Under the pieces are notes generated by a model. That model was not told where the DNA came from. It was given only the letters and a program-made list of their open reading frames with translations, and ran no database searches. 50,719 bases of DNA from Phytophthora quininea (taxonomy: Eukaryota; Oomycota; Peronosporomycetes; Peronosporales; Peronosporaceae): contig JAAVTG010000021.1 in the NCBI GenBank assembly GCA_011947345.1, positions 1 through 50,719 of the forward strand, read 5' to 3'. Numbering within the stretch: position 1 is the stretch's first letter; every line of letters starts with the position of its first letter. Positions 1 to 9,061 of this stretch are shown here, one piece after another. Position numbers and translations under genes: made by a program.

Positions 1-209
1 ACGAAGTCGCAGCAGCTCCAGTCGCTGTCGTTGTCGCCATGTGTTGGGCTTGGTCTTAAGCCTGGCTGGCGTCTTCCCTTCATTCGACTCCAGCCGACAA
101 TCCCATGCGTCTGACGCGACCTCGCCATCGAGATCGATAGTCTCGTCGGGGAGCGGTAGCAGCTCCAGATCCGCCTCCCCAACACGAAATCGCTGTCGAA
201 GGCCTCCAT
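1..209 (-). CDS. N-terminus of a zipper-START family protein, running off the left edge; one frameshift
   Basis: Reading leftward from an ATG at 209, the product begins MEAFDSDFVLG. A frame change in the GGGG run at 177-180 then gives an acidic stretch (EADLELLPLPDETIDLDGE). This runs into a basic segment at the window edge (WRQRQRLELLRLR), the start of a basic-region/zipper as in the neighbouring genes. An acidic N-terminus with short leucine patches followed by the basic region is the usual layout of the family. One extra G would join the frames. The zipper remainder and any START domain lie outside the window. The assignment rests on 69 codons, so it is tentative; the frameshift may be a sequencing miscall. 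Confidence 0.5.
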   Translation of the reverse strand, partial: MEAFDSDFVLGRRIWSCYRSPTRLSISMARSRQTHGIVGWSRMKGRRQPGLRPSPTHGDNDSDWSCCDF

Positions 210-281
210 GAGCTCCACGAGCTCCTCTTGTAGTCTCCTGGTTGTGCGACTTGATTTTGCGACTGCGATAAGCTGTCGTGA

Positions 282-1403
282 CTAACAGTTGTTGTTGAAC
301 ATCTTCCAGTCCTCCTCCACGAGCGTTTCGCCCAGTGTGCGGCTGTACCAGTGGTACATCGTTTGACGTGACTGCGAGATGAACGCGACGAGTTCTCGAG
401 CGTTGTGCTCCTGGTCCACGTCTCCCTTCCGGAACCGAGGCAGCACCTCTGAGTGGATTTCAACCACCGACGGCGAGAGCTGCTCGGCGCTTGCTCGCCG
501 CACTGTGATCCAGCCCGACTTCTGGAGCTGCACTTCTCGACAGCCTTCAACATTCAGCGGGGTGGACCGCCCAGCGAACACGATGACGACGGAACCGTCC
601 GCTTCTGTGTACTTCCGAGCTACGTGTTTGCCACGCACGGGCACAGATCGCCCGTAGCGAGTCGAAGTACACGTGAACGACCGTGCTATCGTGTCGTCCT
701 GCAATCGTTCGCTCTGTGGCGGAATGTTATCACCTAGCGGAGATAGCGCACAAACACGCCAGCACGCCGTCGCTGTGGTGTCGATATTGAACGGAAACAG
801 CGAACTATTGTGCGACTCCATCGCCAAACCGGCAGTGGAGTCTGATCGAAGATGTGGCTCGCTTGGAGTGATACCGGTGCCCCACGTGGTCGACGTTAGC
901 AGATTCCGAGGGCGGTCGTGTTGAAGCTCCAACCGAGTCCTTGACACCAATGCGAGCAAGTCAGCGAAGATGCCTTCGTCGTCTTGCGACGAGATATCCC
1001 AACAAAAGTTCTTGTCTTGCTGCAACTCGAACGCCATCAAAACAATGTGTTTGCGCTGGAGGCGACAGAGTATCTCTGTCAGTTCCTACGAATTCAGTCA
1101 TCGTGCGTGCATACTAACCTCGTCGTCGAGTTCCCTTTTCATTTTTGCCTGGAGCGTCGAAGTGATGCTGCCTTGTGACCGCAGCGCGAGTTTGAGCTTC
1201 TTGTTTAATTCCTCAGCATATACTCGTTCCTGGAACTTGCTATCGGCAATAGCTTCCCATGCGGATGCGCTACTAAGACTCGTCGTAGTAATTGTTGATC
1301 GGGAGAGAACTTCATGGAGTTCCTCTTGCTGTCGTCGCGCTCGCTTCTTCTTCGGGGTGGGAACAATGCAGACATCGCTTTCAGACGACCAAGTCCTTGT
1401 CAT
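282..1403 (-). CDS. Compact zipper-START family protein, two exons (352 aa)
   Basis: Exon 1 is 1119-1403 and exon 2 is 282-1055. The 63-bp intron (1056-1118, GTTAGT...CCAG) is phase 0. The chosen ATG at 1403 opens a short acidic leader followed by a basic patch (PKKKRARRQQEEL), a weak zipper, and a second coiled coil beginning WEAIADSKFQERVYAEE. The C-terminal 250 residues are START-like: an ACWRV helix, a DDTIARSF strand, a GSVVIVFAGRS strand, and a terminal helix ending EEDWKMF. The sister genes at 1550-2869 and 4210-5598 have the same order and intron position. The basic region lacks a clear N-x7-R pair, so DNA binding is doubtful. The reading frame is intact. Role inferred: nuclear regulator or dimerization partner with a lipid-pocket domain. 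Confidence 0.72.
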
Positions 1404-1549
1404 TTTACTGTCTCCTGCGCAAATTCTTAAATGCCTGGCCTCCAAGTCTCAACTAGCTGCCCCGTAATCACATGAACCGCATCAACGCGTTGAAGTACAA
1501 GCTTGGTCGATGGCAAAATTCCCAAGTGTATTAACGTAAAATAAGCCAG

Positions 1550-2869
1550 CTACACGCATTTGATCACCAACTCTGTTTCTCTGGCAGCGTGGAATGCTTT
1601 CCAGTCCTCTTCCAGCAGCATGTCGTTCAACGTTTGCGTGCACGACGCGCTCATCGAGTCGTGGGTTTTGATCGCCCAGTCGATGAGTCCTCGCGCACGG
1701 AGCTCATTATAAGCGCTTCGAAATTGTGGCAGCATCTCTGCATGGATTTCGAGAATAGCGGATGACGGGCTGCTCGAGTCTGTTGAGGCAGCTTGGCGCA
1801 CCTTGATCCACCCTGAGTTTTGCAATTGAACATCTTTGAATACGCTGTTGGAGACGTTTGTGGAGGTCGAGCGTCCTGCGAACACGATGGTGACGGAGCC
1901 ATCGCGATCAACGAACTTTTGGCACGTGTTGTTTCCTAGCATTTCCTGGAAGTGCGGCGAATAGCACTTGAATGACCGCGCCACAGTATCGTCTTCTAGT
2001 TTGCGTACTTCCTGGTCCACTCTCGCATGTTTGGAGAAGGGGTTTTGACTGAACATTCGCCAACAAGCAGCAGCCGCAATTTTGGCACTAAAAGGCAGTA
2101 GCGAGCATCCGTGACACTCTAGCAAAAGGCCTTGCTTGGTGTCCGTCTTCACATTTGGCACTCCGTGCACAAACCCCAGGAAGCGTTGACCATCAGACTT
2201 CTGGGGTCTTCAAACTGGCGTCGTTGTAGCTCCAGTCGAATCTTCGCCAGCAAGGTAAGTAAGTCCGCAACTATGGCATCGTCATCTTCGTACGTCGGAG
2301 CTGGAGGTGGGGCGGTCGAAACCTCCAGCTGGAGCACCGCCAAGAGAATGTCCTGCAAGGAAGAGCCTTGTCAGTTCAGCTTCCTTTCGTATCAGCCTCT
2401 TATTTCCAACCTTATCTGTCAGGGTTCGCTGCATCCTCTCTTCCAGAGCGACACCGCGCTTGGCCTGCGTGCGCAGCAGCGTCTTGAGCTCCTGGTTCTG
2501 CTTCTCGACACGCTGGCGTTCTTTGAACTGGCGATCGGCGATGCCTTCCCATATTGACGCTACAGTGGCAGCTCCCTGTGGGTTGGGACTGCTGCTGGAT
2601 TGGCAGTTGGTCACTGCTGGCACAGGTCGCTGCGGACCGAACGCGCGGCGCTTCTTGAGCTGCTCCAGGCGACGCTCCAGCTTCCCGCTGAGCTCGCGCA
2701 GGTGCTTGAGCTCCACCTGCTGGCGACGCACGCGCTTCTTCTTGGGCTGCACCAGCGGGACTACGGACGCCGACGGCGAGCTGCCGGCGCTGTCCGAGCT
2801 GATCGGGGACATCGCCATCGTTGTCGGAATGGAATGGCCGTGCTCTTGCCGTGGCGCTGGGACCATCAT
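1550..2869 (-). CDS. Compact zipper-START family protein, two exons, one frameshift (about 420 aa corrected)
   Basis: Exon 1 (2411-2869) encodes a Ser/Pro-rich leader and a basic block (PKKKRVRRQQVELKHLREL) running into a zipper. The second coiled coil (WEGIADRQFKERQRVEKQNQ) follows. A 58-bp phase-0 intron (2353-2410) precedes the START-like exon (1550-2352). That exon is read in one frame down to SWGL (about 2172) and then in another from VHGVPNVKTDTK. The sister gene at 4210-5598 has the aligned sequence CGIFTGEPRVK without a break, so one T is missing from the GGGTTTG run near 2171-2175. The corrected length is divisible by three. The start at 2869 is the first ATG; a nearby internal ATG is possible. 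It is divergent from the gene at 2981, with 111 bp between the starts. Confidence 0.7.
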
Positions 2870-2980
2870 TCTGTGGACAGTGAGAGTAATCACTTGTTGA
2901 CGCCATTAGCAATTTCTACCAATCACAGAGGTGAAGAGGCTCTATTGGCCAAAATCGCATTTTCGATTTCGATAATTGAA
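2870..2980. promoter_or_regulatory. Short shared promoter between two divergent zipper-START genes
   Basis: The 111 bp between the start codons at 2869 (minus) and 2981 (plus) must hold both promoters or their 5' leaders. It contains an initiator-like CCATTAGCAATTTC on the plus strand, a partial match to the oomycete YCAYTYY plus AATTT core, and two reverse-orientation CCAAT-like ATTGG boxes. This is assigned from position and weak motifs only. Confidence 0.4.
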
Positions 2981-4294
2981 ATGAGCTTCTTGGAGCGCTT
3001 GGCAGACCCGGCCGTGCTGGCGGAGGCACTGGCCTTCATCGACGCCTTCGATCTGACGGCCAGTGGAGGGAGCGAGGCGGAAGCTACGTCGGGAAGCAGC
3101 GATGGTGCTGCCGAAGAGCTGAGCAAGCGCCGTCGAAGGCCGGACAAGTTTGAACAGTCGAAGACCAAGCGCAAGAACGCTCTATACAGTGCGAGGCTGC
3201 GCGCCAAGAAGAAAAGCGAGCGGGAGCAGCTGAAAGAGCAGATAGCGCGGCTGGAGCTGCAGCTGCAGAGATTACAACAAGGTGGAAGGCTGTCCGCAAG
3301 CTCGTCGCCGTTATCGACTGGACTACTTCCAGCAACGTCGACGCGGTGGCTGGAAGAGGCAGCAGAGCAGGCGCTAAAGAGGCAAAAAGCGGAACTGCTG
3401 AATGTGCAGCTTAAGATGTACCTGGCCAAGGTGATGACCACGTCGTCTACTCTACAAACCACTTTTCAGAACTTCCATGCACTGAAGAACGAGATCGGAG
3501 CTGCAGTTGGTCCACCGTCTACCATCCTGGCCGAGCCATCGCTGCGCAGCAACGACGCCACTCCGCAGCTTGGCGACCTTCGCGCGTACTTGGACCAAAT
3601 GTACACGGAAGCACAGTCTGTGTTTGCACTTGATGAAGTAACCGGCGCTTCTTCCTTCCAGCTGCAGACCACACACGATCCAAAGTCTGGGGGCGTGCTT
3701 GGGCAAATTATGTCTGCGACTCCTGTGGGATGCGGCCTAGACACTGCCAGCCGAATGGTCTGGAATGGAATGCAGCTCAAGGGCGGCTTGTGCTGCAAAG
3801 AATTCGTTCACCGCTTCCATCTGAACGCAAATGTGGTCGCTAAAAGCTATTACTTGAACGTCAAGGATCGACAAGACACGTGCATGCTTCACGGGGTGTC
3901 CATGGTGCGCAAGTTTGAGGAGCGGGATCGTATACTGTACATGTGGACATCAGCGATTATTCCACCGCAGCACGACCAGAACGCTGACCCGATTGGCATT
4001 AAACGTCGGTCGCTTTGCTTCCGCGAAAAAGGTTGGGCAATGCTTTCACGCGTACCCGATAACCCAGATCACGCAGCAGTGTTCCATACGAAATATGAAG
4101 TATTTAACGACCTTCAATATGGAGCTGGAGGATACGAATCAGCAATGCGCGACTTCGAGCAACTCTGCTATGGGGTCGTGGAAACGCTCAGCGCCAGTAT
4201 GCGCTTGTTTCATGAAGGCGTCAAAACACGCTGCTGGAGGAGGCACCTCCGCAGCAAGTTGCATGAAACGTGTTTGAAATTCGGGTTTCCGTGA
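2981..4294 (+). CDS. bZIP-START family protein with a canonical basic region (437 aa)
   Basis: Single exon from the ATG at 2981 (MSFLERLADPAVLAEALAF). Residues 48-78 are strongly basic and contain N66-A-L-Y-S-A-R-L-R74, the canonical bZIP N-x7-R pair. A leucine zipper follows at about 79-100 (SEREQLKEQIARLELQLQRL). This is the best candidate DNA binder in the cluster. The second coiled coil is at about 115-150 (WLEEAAEQALKRQKAE). The START-like part follows, including KFEERDRILYMWTSA and an EKGWAMLSR strand. After FHEGV the frame shifts near 4219-4224: the other frame reads QNTLLEEAPPQQVA then stops at 4266, matching the family's ENLLLDE helix. The annotated tail to 4294 is therefore probably wrong by one base. 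Its 3' end overlaps the convergent gene by 85 bp. Confidence 0.8.
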   Translation: MSFLERLADPAVLAEALAFIDAFDLTASGGSEAEATSGSSDGAAEELSKRRRRPDKFEQSKTKRKNALYSARLRAKKKSEREQLKEQIARLELQLQRLQQGGRLSASSSPLSTGLLPATSTRWLEEAAEQALKRQKAELLNVQLKMYLAKVMTTSSTLQTTFQNFHALKNEIGAAVGPPSTILAEPSLRSNDATPQLGDLRAYLDQMYTEAQSVFALDEVTGASSFQLQTTHDPKSGGVLGQIMSATPVGCGLDTASRMVWNGMQLKGGLCCKEFVHRFHLNANVVAKSYYLNVKDRQDTCMLHGVSMVRKFEERDRILYMWTSAIIPPQHDQNADPIGIKRRSLCFREKGWAMLSRVPDNPDHAAVFHTKYEVFNDLQYGAGGYESAMRDFEQLCYGVVETLSASMRLFHEGVKTRCWRRHLRSKLHETCLKFGFP

Positions 4295-5598
4295 CAGATA
4301 CCGCAAAATACAAGCAACACGCAGCCAGCCTTCATATTTAAGTTAAATTGCTTCCAAGCCTCCTCCACGACGAATGCGCTCAACCTTTGCGAATACCATG
4401 CTTTCGCCTTTTGATGCGACTTGGACAACCAAATTATGAGCTCTTGGGTGTTTCTCTCTTGATTCACACTGCATGGCTGAAAATGAGGAACCAATTCCGT
4501 GTGCATCTCGATCAATGATGTGGAATCGCTGTTTTCAACCTCTTGCACTTGAATCCAACCAGTCTTTTGCACCTGCGTGCCTCGTCGAAGCATTCCATTT
4601 GACTGCACAGCAAAAACGATGGTAGCGCAGCCACACTTACTATTGAATGTGCGGCACGTGTGATGGCCACACAGAGTAACCTTCCGTCCGAAATGTGTCG
4701 AAGCGACCTCGAACGACCGCGCTACCAAATTGTCTTCGGCCGTAGTTTCCTAAACACGAGAAAACGTCAACTAGCGATAGCATACCGGAAAACACGAGCA
4801 TCTCTACCTGGCTCGAAGTCAAACCCTCGCCAACAGGAGATGAAGCGAACAAGCGCCAGCACGCGGCCATGGTGGCCATCACATTAAATGGCACACAGAA
4901 ACGTCCGTGGGTTTCCATGACTGGGCCACCTCCGTTCTCGATCTTCACGCGCGGCTCTCCTGTAAAGATGCCGCAGGAAACGAATGCCAGAGGTCTTCTA
5001 GGGTCCTCGATTTGTTGTTTCTGCAACTCCAAGTACATCCGCATCACCAAGACGAGCAGATCTGCAAACACTCCTTCCTCGTCTGTAGCCGCTTTGCACG
5101 ACTGTGCGCTATCACTGCTCTCCTCGAGCAGCTCTAGCTGACTGTGGTTCTGCCCTCAAAGCGCAACAACAACAATCGTCAAGTCATGCAGTACTGCCGG
5201 CACAAATAATTCCGAGTCCGCACCTGTGTTCTCCACGCCTTGCACAACAATTTCTCTTGCATGGAAAGCGAGAGTTCGTGGCGCGAGCGAAGAACCGCCG
5301 TGAGCCCCTCGTTTTCCTTCTCAGCTTGTACACGCGCTGCCAATTGGCGAGTAGCGATTCCTTCCCATACGAAAGAAAACTCTCTGGCCAGTGAGGATTG
5401 ATTCGAGACGCGTTGCTTCTTGAGGCGCTCCACGTGATGCTGCAGCTCGCCCGCCAGTTGGCGGAGATGCAAAAGCTCCACCTTCCGGCGGCGCACACGC
5501 TTCTTCTTGGGGGTATGGATCCCAGTGGCGCCTAGCCTGAGCGGTTGGACGTCATGACCAGCTCTACAGCGCACTGCTTCGTCGGGGAGCGGCGCCAT
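4210..5598 (-). CDS. Compact zipper-START family protein, three exons (418 aa)
   Basis: Exons are 5224-5598, 4808-5149 and 4210-4749. The introns are 5150-5223 (74 bp) and 4750-4807 (58 bp), both GT-AG and phase 0. The first codes for a basic block (TPKKKRVRRRKVELLHLRQL), a zipper, and the second coiled coil (WEGIATRQLAARVQAEKEN). The remaining exons encode the START-like domain (EGVFADLLVLVMRMYLEL, MAACWRLFASS, NLVARSFEV, ending VVEEAWKQFNL). The frame is intact. The tail runs about 30 residues past the family's usual end, into the 3' part of the convergent gene at 2981-4294. The start at 5598 (MAPLPDEAV) is chosen because it precedes the basic block closely. Another frame from an ATG near 5685 reads plausibly for about 35 codons and could be a missed 5' exon. 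Confidence 0.7.
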
Positions 5599-6340
5599 CG
5601 TTCTGGGACAAAGGCGAAGTTGTGCAGGTCCAGCTTGGTGTCGCGCGCCGAGGCCCTCTCGCTCAGCAAGACACTGGATAGTCTCATTGTGGTTGGCACG
5701 GGATATCCCTCGTAGCAGCCCCACATTTCACAACGTGATAACGTTGCGTCTAGGTGTAGACGAAGTAGCTACCGATCAGGAACAAGATATCAAGCGCGGA
5801 GGGCAGGTTGCTTTGCAGTGGAATTACCCGGCGAGTCCATGCGGAGTTGGCAGGGTTGTCCTTGCAGGGCAAGGTAGAACAAGGAGCGCGTCGACACCTA
5901 GCACTGCCTGTCGGTCGAGGATTGGAATCGCATCCTGCGCGTCAATCGCTCTGCTAAAAGGCGGCAGGTAGGACAAGTGATGCAGAAAACACTAGCGCCA
6001 TGCCAGCCACGGCCTCTGGGTTGCACCTTTCGATTGAGCTCCGCCGCGATTTTTAAGAACAACTTCCGATAGCATTACCACGCAGCCACGAACGGATCGG
6101 TCTCTGCTGGGCATTACTCGCTGAAAAAGCCCGGCTTCCGATGCAGTACAGCCGACAGCCGAAGCAAGGCAAGCGTTTCTGACGCGGTGCCTGCCGCAAA
6201 ATCTAATGCGGTGCCAGCACACATATCGGGCGGTTAGCACACATTCTTTCGACGGTGGTGAAGTCATCGTTCGCGTGCTGAGCAACAATTGCGTAATCGG
6301 CCGAAGATCGCTTCGCTGTTGACTCACTCCTCACTTCGCC
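5599..6340. other. Intergenic region, no gene recognised
   Basis: About 740 bp between the divergent starts at 5598 and 6419. Only short open frames of ordinary composition occur, none resembling the family or a known protein. It presumably holds the two promoters. A TCACTCC initiator heptamer on the plus strand at 6324-6330 fits the downstream gene. Confidence 0.5.
6324..6330 (+). promoter_or_regulatory. Oomycete-type initiator (TCACTCC) for the gene at 6419
   Basis: TCACTCC matches the oomycete initiator consensus YCAYTYY exactly and lies 89 bp before the ATG. A 13-codon upstream open frame (ATG at 6341, stop at 6380-6382) lies between it and the main start and could lower translation. Confidence 0.4.
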
Positions 6341-6418
6341 ATGGCAGTGGCAAGGTGCCACCTCAGTTGCAAATTTCCCTGAGCGACACACACCTCAAGA
6401 CACAGACACTGAACTGCC

Positions 6419-6937
6419 ATGAGCTTCCTGCTGGAGGTCGATGCCGCCGACGAGCAGCTCCTCGTCACCGAGATCCTCGCGCTGCTGGACGTGGACGACG
6501 ACATCTGGAGCGACGTGGCCGTCGAGAAGCCGCACACCAGGACGACGCTGCCCAGGAAGCAGCTAGTCCACAGCCTCAAAGCAGAGTCGCCTCGAGCGCG
6601 ACGCGGCAGACGCCCCGCCTCGCCTCAGCCGCGGCTCCGCAACAAAGGCAAGATCGAACTGCTGCGTCGGGAGATCGTGGGGCTGGAGGAGGAGTTGGCC
6701 CAGTTACAGCAACGCCCCGGAGCCGACCAGAAAGCAAATAGCGAGAAACAACACGCCGAGTCGCTGTGGAAAGTCATCGCCGCCAAACAGAGCCAGGAGA
6801 GAGAACAAGCAGAGGAGCGCAACAAGGCGCTCAAGCGGCTGCTGACGACCCAGTACGCGCTCACGTCGTCGCTCTCAGGCGTGCTCACCGAGTGGACCAG
6901 TCTGCCGCCTCCAGAGTCTACTAGCGTGTGTATCTAG
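6419..6937 (+). CDS. Short zipper-only family member lacking the START domain (172 aa)
   Basis: Starts at the ATG at 6419 with the family's acidic leader (MSFLLEVDAADEQLLVTEIL). A basic block follows at about 57-80 (ARRGRRPASPQPRLRNKGK), then a zipper (IELLRREIVGLEEELAQLQ) at about 81-100. The second coiled coil (WKVIAAKQSQEREQAEERN) is at about 118-140. The frame ends 30 residues later with no START-like region before the next gene at 7091. Either the 3' part was lost, or this is a deliberately short dimerization partner. A zipper without a sensing domain could titrate the full-length paralogs; that is inference. No frameshift is visible. Confidence 0.68.
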   Translation: MSFLLEVDAADEQLLVTEILALLDVDDDIWSDVAVEKPHTRTTLPRKQLVHSLKAESPRARRGRRPASPQPRLRNKGKIELLRREIVGLEEELAQLQQRPGADQKANSEKQHAESLWKVIAAKQSQEREQAEERNKALKRLLTTQYALTSSLSGVLTEWTSLPPPESTSVCI

Positions 6938-7090
6938 TTGGCCAGCAACCAAAACAAAACAAGTCGTATATTCTCACGATCCCTTCCTCTAAAAGACGTC
7001 ATTACGTGAGACCAGGAAGTGCACTCGCAATCATCTCCCCGCATAAACAGCGCACGCACTTAGTTCCGATTCGTATCGAGGCACAGCTCG

Positions 7091-8469
7091 ATGTCTGCGC
7101 GGACCAGCTCCACCAGCGGCCAGCAGTCCGGACCCGCGAAGCCCAAGCGCGTGAGAGGGGCTCGAGAGCGTCGCCAGGATGCCCAGTGGCGGCAGCGCAA
7201 GAAGCAGGAGCGACAAGAGCTGCAGGAGGCGGTACAGGCGCTGCAGACGAAGTTGGCTCAGTTGCAGCAAGCCAACGGCCTTCACATGGAAGCACGAGAG
7301 TGTGAAACGATGGACCAAGACGCCGCGATGAGTTGCAATAGAGTTCGACCGGGGACAGCGGTGCCAACGCTGCTGCCGACAAAGAGGAAGAGCGAGTGGC
7401 AGAGAGAGGCTGCTGCAAAACGACAAGAGCGCGTGCAGGCGGAGCGAGTAAATGAGACTTTGAAGAGGGCGGTGGCCTCGCAGCGCGGAACGATCAAGTC
7501 GCTGCGCAGCCTCTTCGAGAAGAGGCCTGCATTGCCGGTAGGAGAGACAGGTCTTGTTATTCGTGTTAACTGTCGGCTGATTCTTTTCTTTTTGTATGCC
7601 AGCGATCGGTTATCGACAAGCTGGGAAGCCCAGCCTACTCTCACGTGCGATCAGCACCGCAGCATTCTCAGTGTGCCCAGTGTTGCGACCCAACCACTCT
7701 TCATATTAATCCCACAGCCGTTAAACGTGAACTCGAGGCTACGCTGCAACGGATGCGCGTTGCCGTTAACGACGCAGCTGATACTTTGGCGAAAACGCCG
7801 GGCTTGTCGTGCAGCTATGACATGCAATTGCATTCGGTGGTCGGACCTACGATAGAGGTGCAGACAACGACACCATTGAGTTGTGGACTTGATCGCGCCA
7901 TACAACTGCTTGGCACCAAGGTTCACGCTATCGCTAGAAGTGCATTCCATGGCGCGCGCTGTACACCGGTGAGGTTCCAGTTTGTTCCACAACGTTTCTT
8001 TCTCTTACCAATATTTTCTTCTTGCTATTCGTTTTGCAGGAGCTTGAATTAGATGGCGACGATGTTCGTGATCAACAATTCACGCTTGAGCTTGGCGCTC
8101 CGTACCAGACAATCATACTAAACGGGTTCCGCTCGACATCCAACAGCATGGACTCCAATCGTTTTGCGATGTCGTGGGTAGCGATATCCTTCGACAGGTG
8201 CGGCGCTCTTTGCTTTCGAGTGCGCCTCCCTAGCCGTGGTTCGGTCATCCGCGAACCTAGAGCACGAGTCTGTCATTCGAGCACACTATACAGTCGCAGT
8301 TGAAAAGGCGATGGGCTGTACAGTCGTGGATGGCGAGCACATCGATCGGGTCCGAGATCGCGCGCTGCGGTCTATGGGACAACAGGTCCGTGGCAAGTAT
8401 ACTGCCATGCAACGGGAGTTATTACGGAAAAATGGACAAGAAGACCTCATTGCTTTTGTCGGGCAATAG
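7091..8469 (+). CDS. Compact zipper-START family protein, three exons, one frameshift (about 413 aa corrected)
   Basis: Exons are 7091-7537, 7603-7968 and 8040-8469. The introns are 65 and 71 bp, GT-AG and phase 0; the second has a long pyrimidine tract before TTGCAG. The basic region (ARERRQDAQWRQRKKQERQE) carries Glu where the bZIP invariant Asn is expected, though the Arg eight residues on is kept. The second coiled coil is WQREAAAKRQERVQAERVN. The START-like exons include TPLSCGLDRAIQLLG. In exon 3 the frame must change at the TTT run 8214-8216: SFDRCGALC continues as FECASLAVVRSSANLEHE, aligning with FEDRLWTRIAPGLENAS of the gene at 13511. One extra T explains this, and the corrected length is divisible by three. 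The true stop is at 8467-8469. Confidence 0.7.
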
Positions 8470-9061
8470 CAGAGCAGTAACAATTTACCCTCGAAAATAA
8501 GAGTCATTGTTTTTCCCTCCTTATTATCGAGGTATTTGTTTAGGACAAGTTCTACGGTTACGACGAACGCTTCCATAAGACCTGCCCGTACGCGATACTG
8601 CGTGGCGGTCTCTGCGGCGGCACTTCAATGGTCGCTACTGTTCTGCTCACTCACCTGCGCTGAAGTTGCCGTCGAGCGTCATGGTTGTTGTCTTCTCAAC
8701 ACGCACCTCTTGTATCTGTCGGTCGAAACTGTGCAAAGTGCGTGCAGCATTCCAGTCCGCCCTGGCATAAATTTAGAATGGAAAATGCCTTCCGTCCTCA
8801 TGAAGGTTAACTTGTATGGTTTAACATCGCATTCGAGGTGGGGTGTCAAGTAGGAAGCTCGAGCGGCACAAATAATGTGTGGATGCATTTTTGCCCCAGC
8901 TGTCGCCAATCGTGTCGCCAAAGTGCCTGTGGATGAAGTCTCGACAAGCGATGACGTACTTGGCGAGCACTGCGAGTTGCTCCCCCACCCTCGGAGCTAA
9001 CGCCATTCTCCAAGTCGCGCTGTCCAGGTCACACTCGTCGTAATAGCACAAGGTCTCCGCA
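8470..9061. other. Intergenic region with the promoter of the MFS gene
   Basis: About 590 bp without a recognisable gene. The only signal I can support is the CCATTCT heptamer at 9003-9009 (YCAYTYY initiator), 53 bp before the permease ATG. Confidence 0.45.
9003..9009 (+). promoter_or_regulatory. Initiator-like CCATTCT upstream of the MFS permease
   Basis: Exact YCAYTYY match 53 bp upstream of the ATG at 9062, a typical distance for oomycete transcription starts. The same GCCATTCT octamer occurs at 10547-10554 before the next gene. Confidence 0.45.

Noticed and set aside
80..553. Arg/Ser-rich open frame on the minus strand
   Set aside because: Shadow of the family N-terminus and the START-like exon in other frames; composition is typical of a wrong-frame translation.
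2600..2980. Upstream extension of the gene at 2981
   Set aside because: It overlaps the opposite-strand coding exon at 2411-2869 and reads as its complement; the ATG at 2981 gives the normal family leader.
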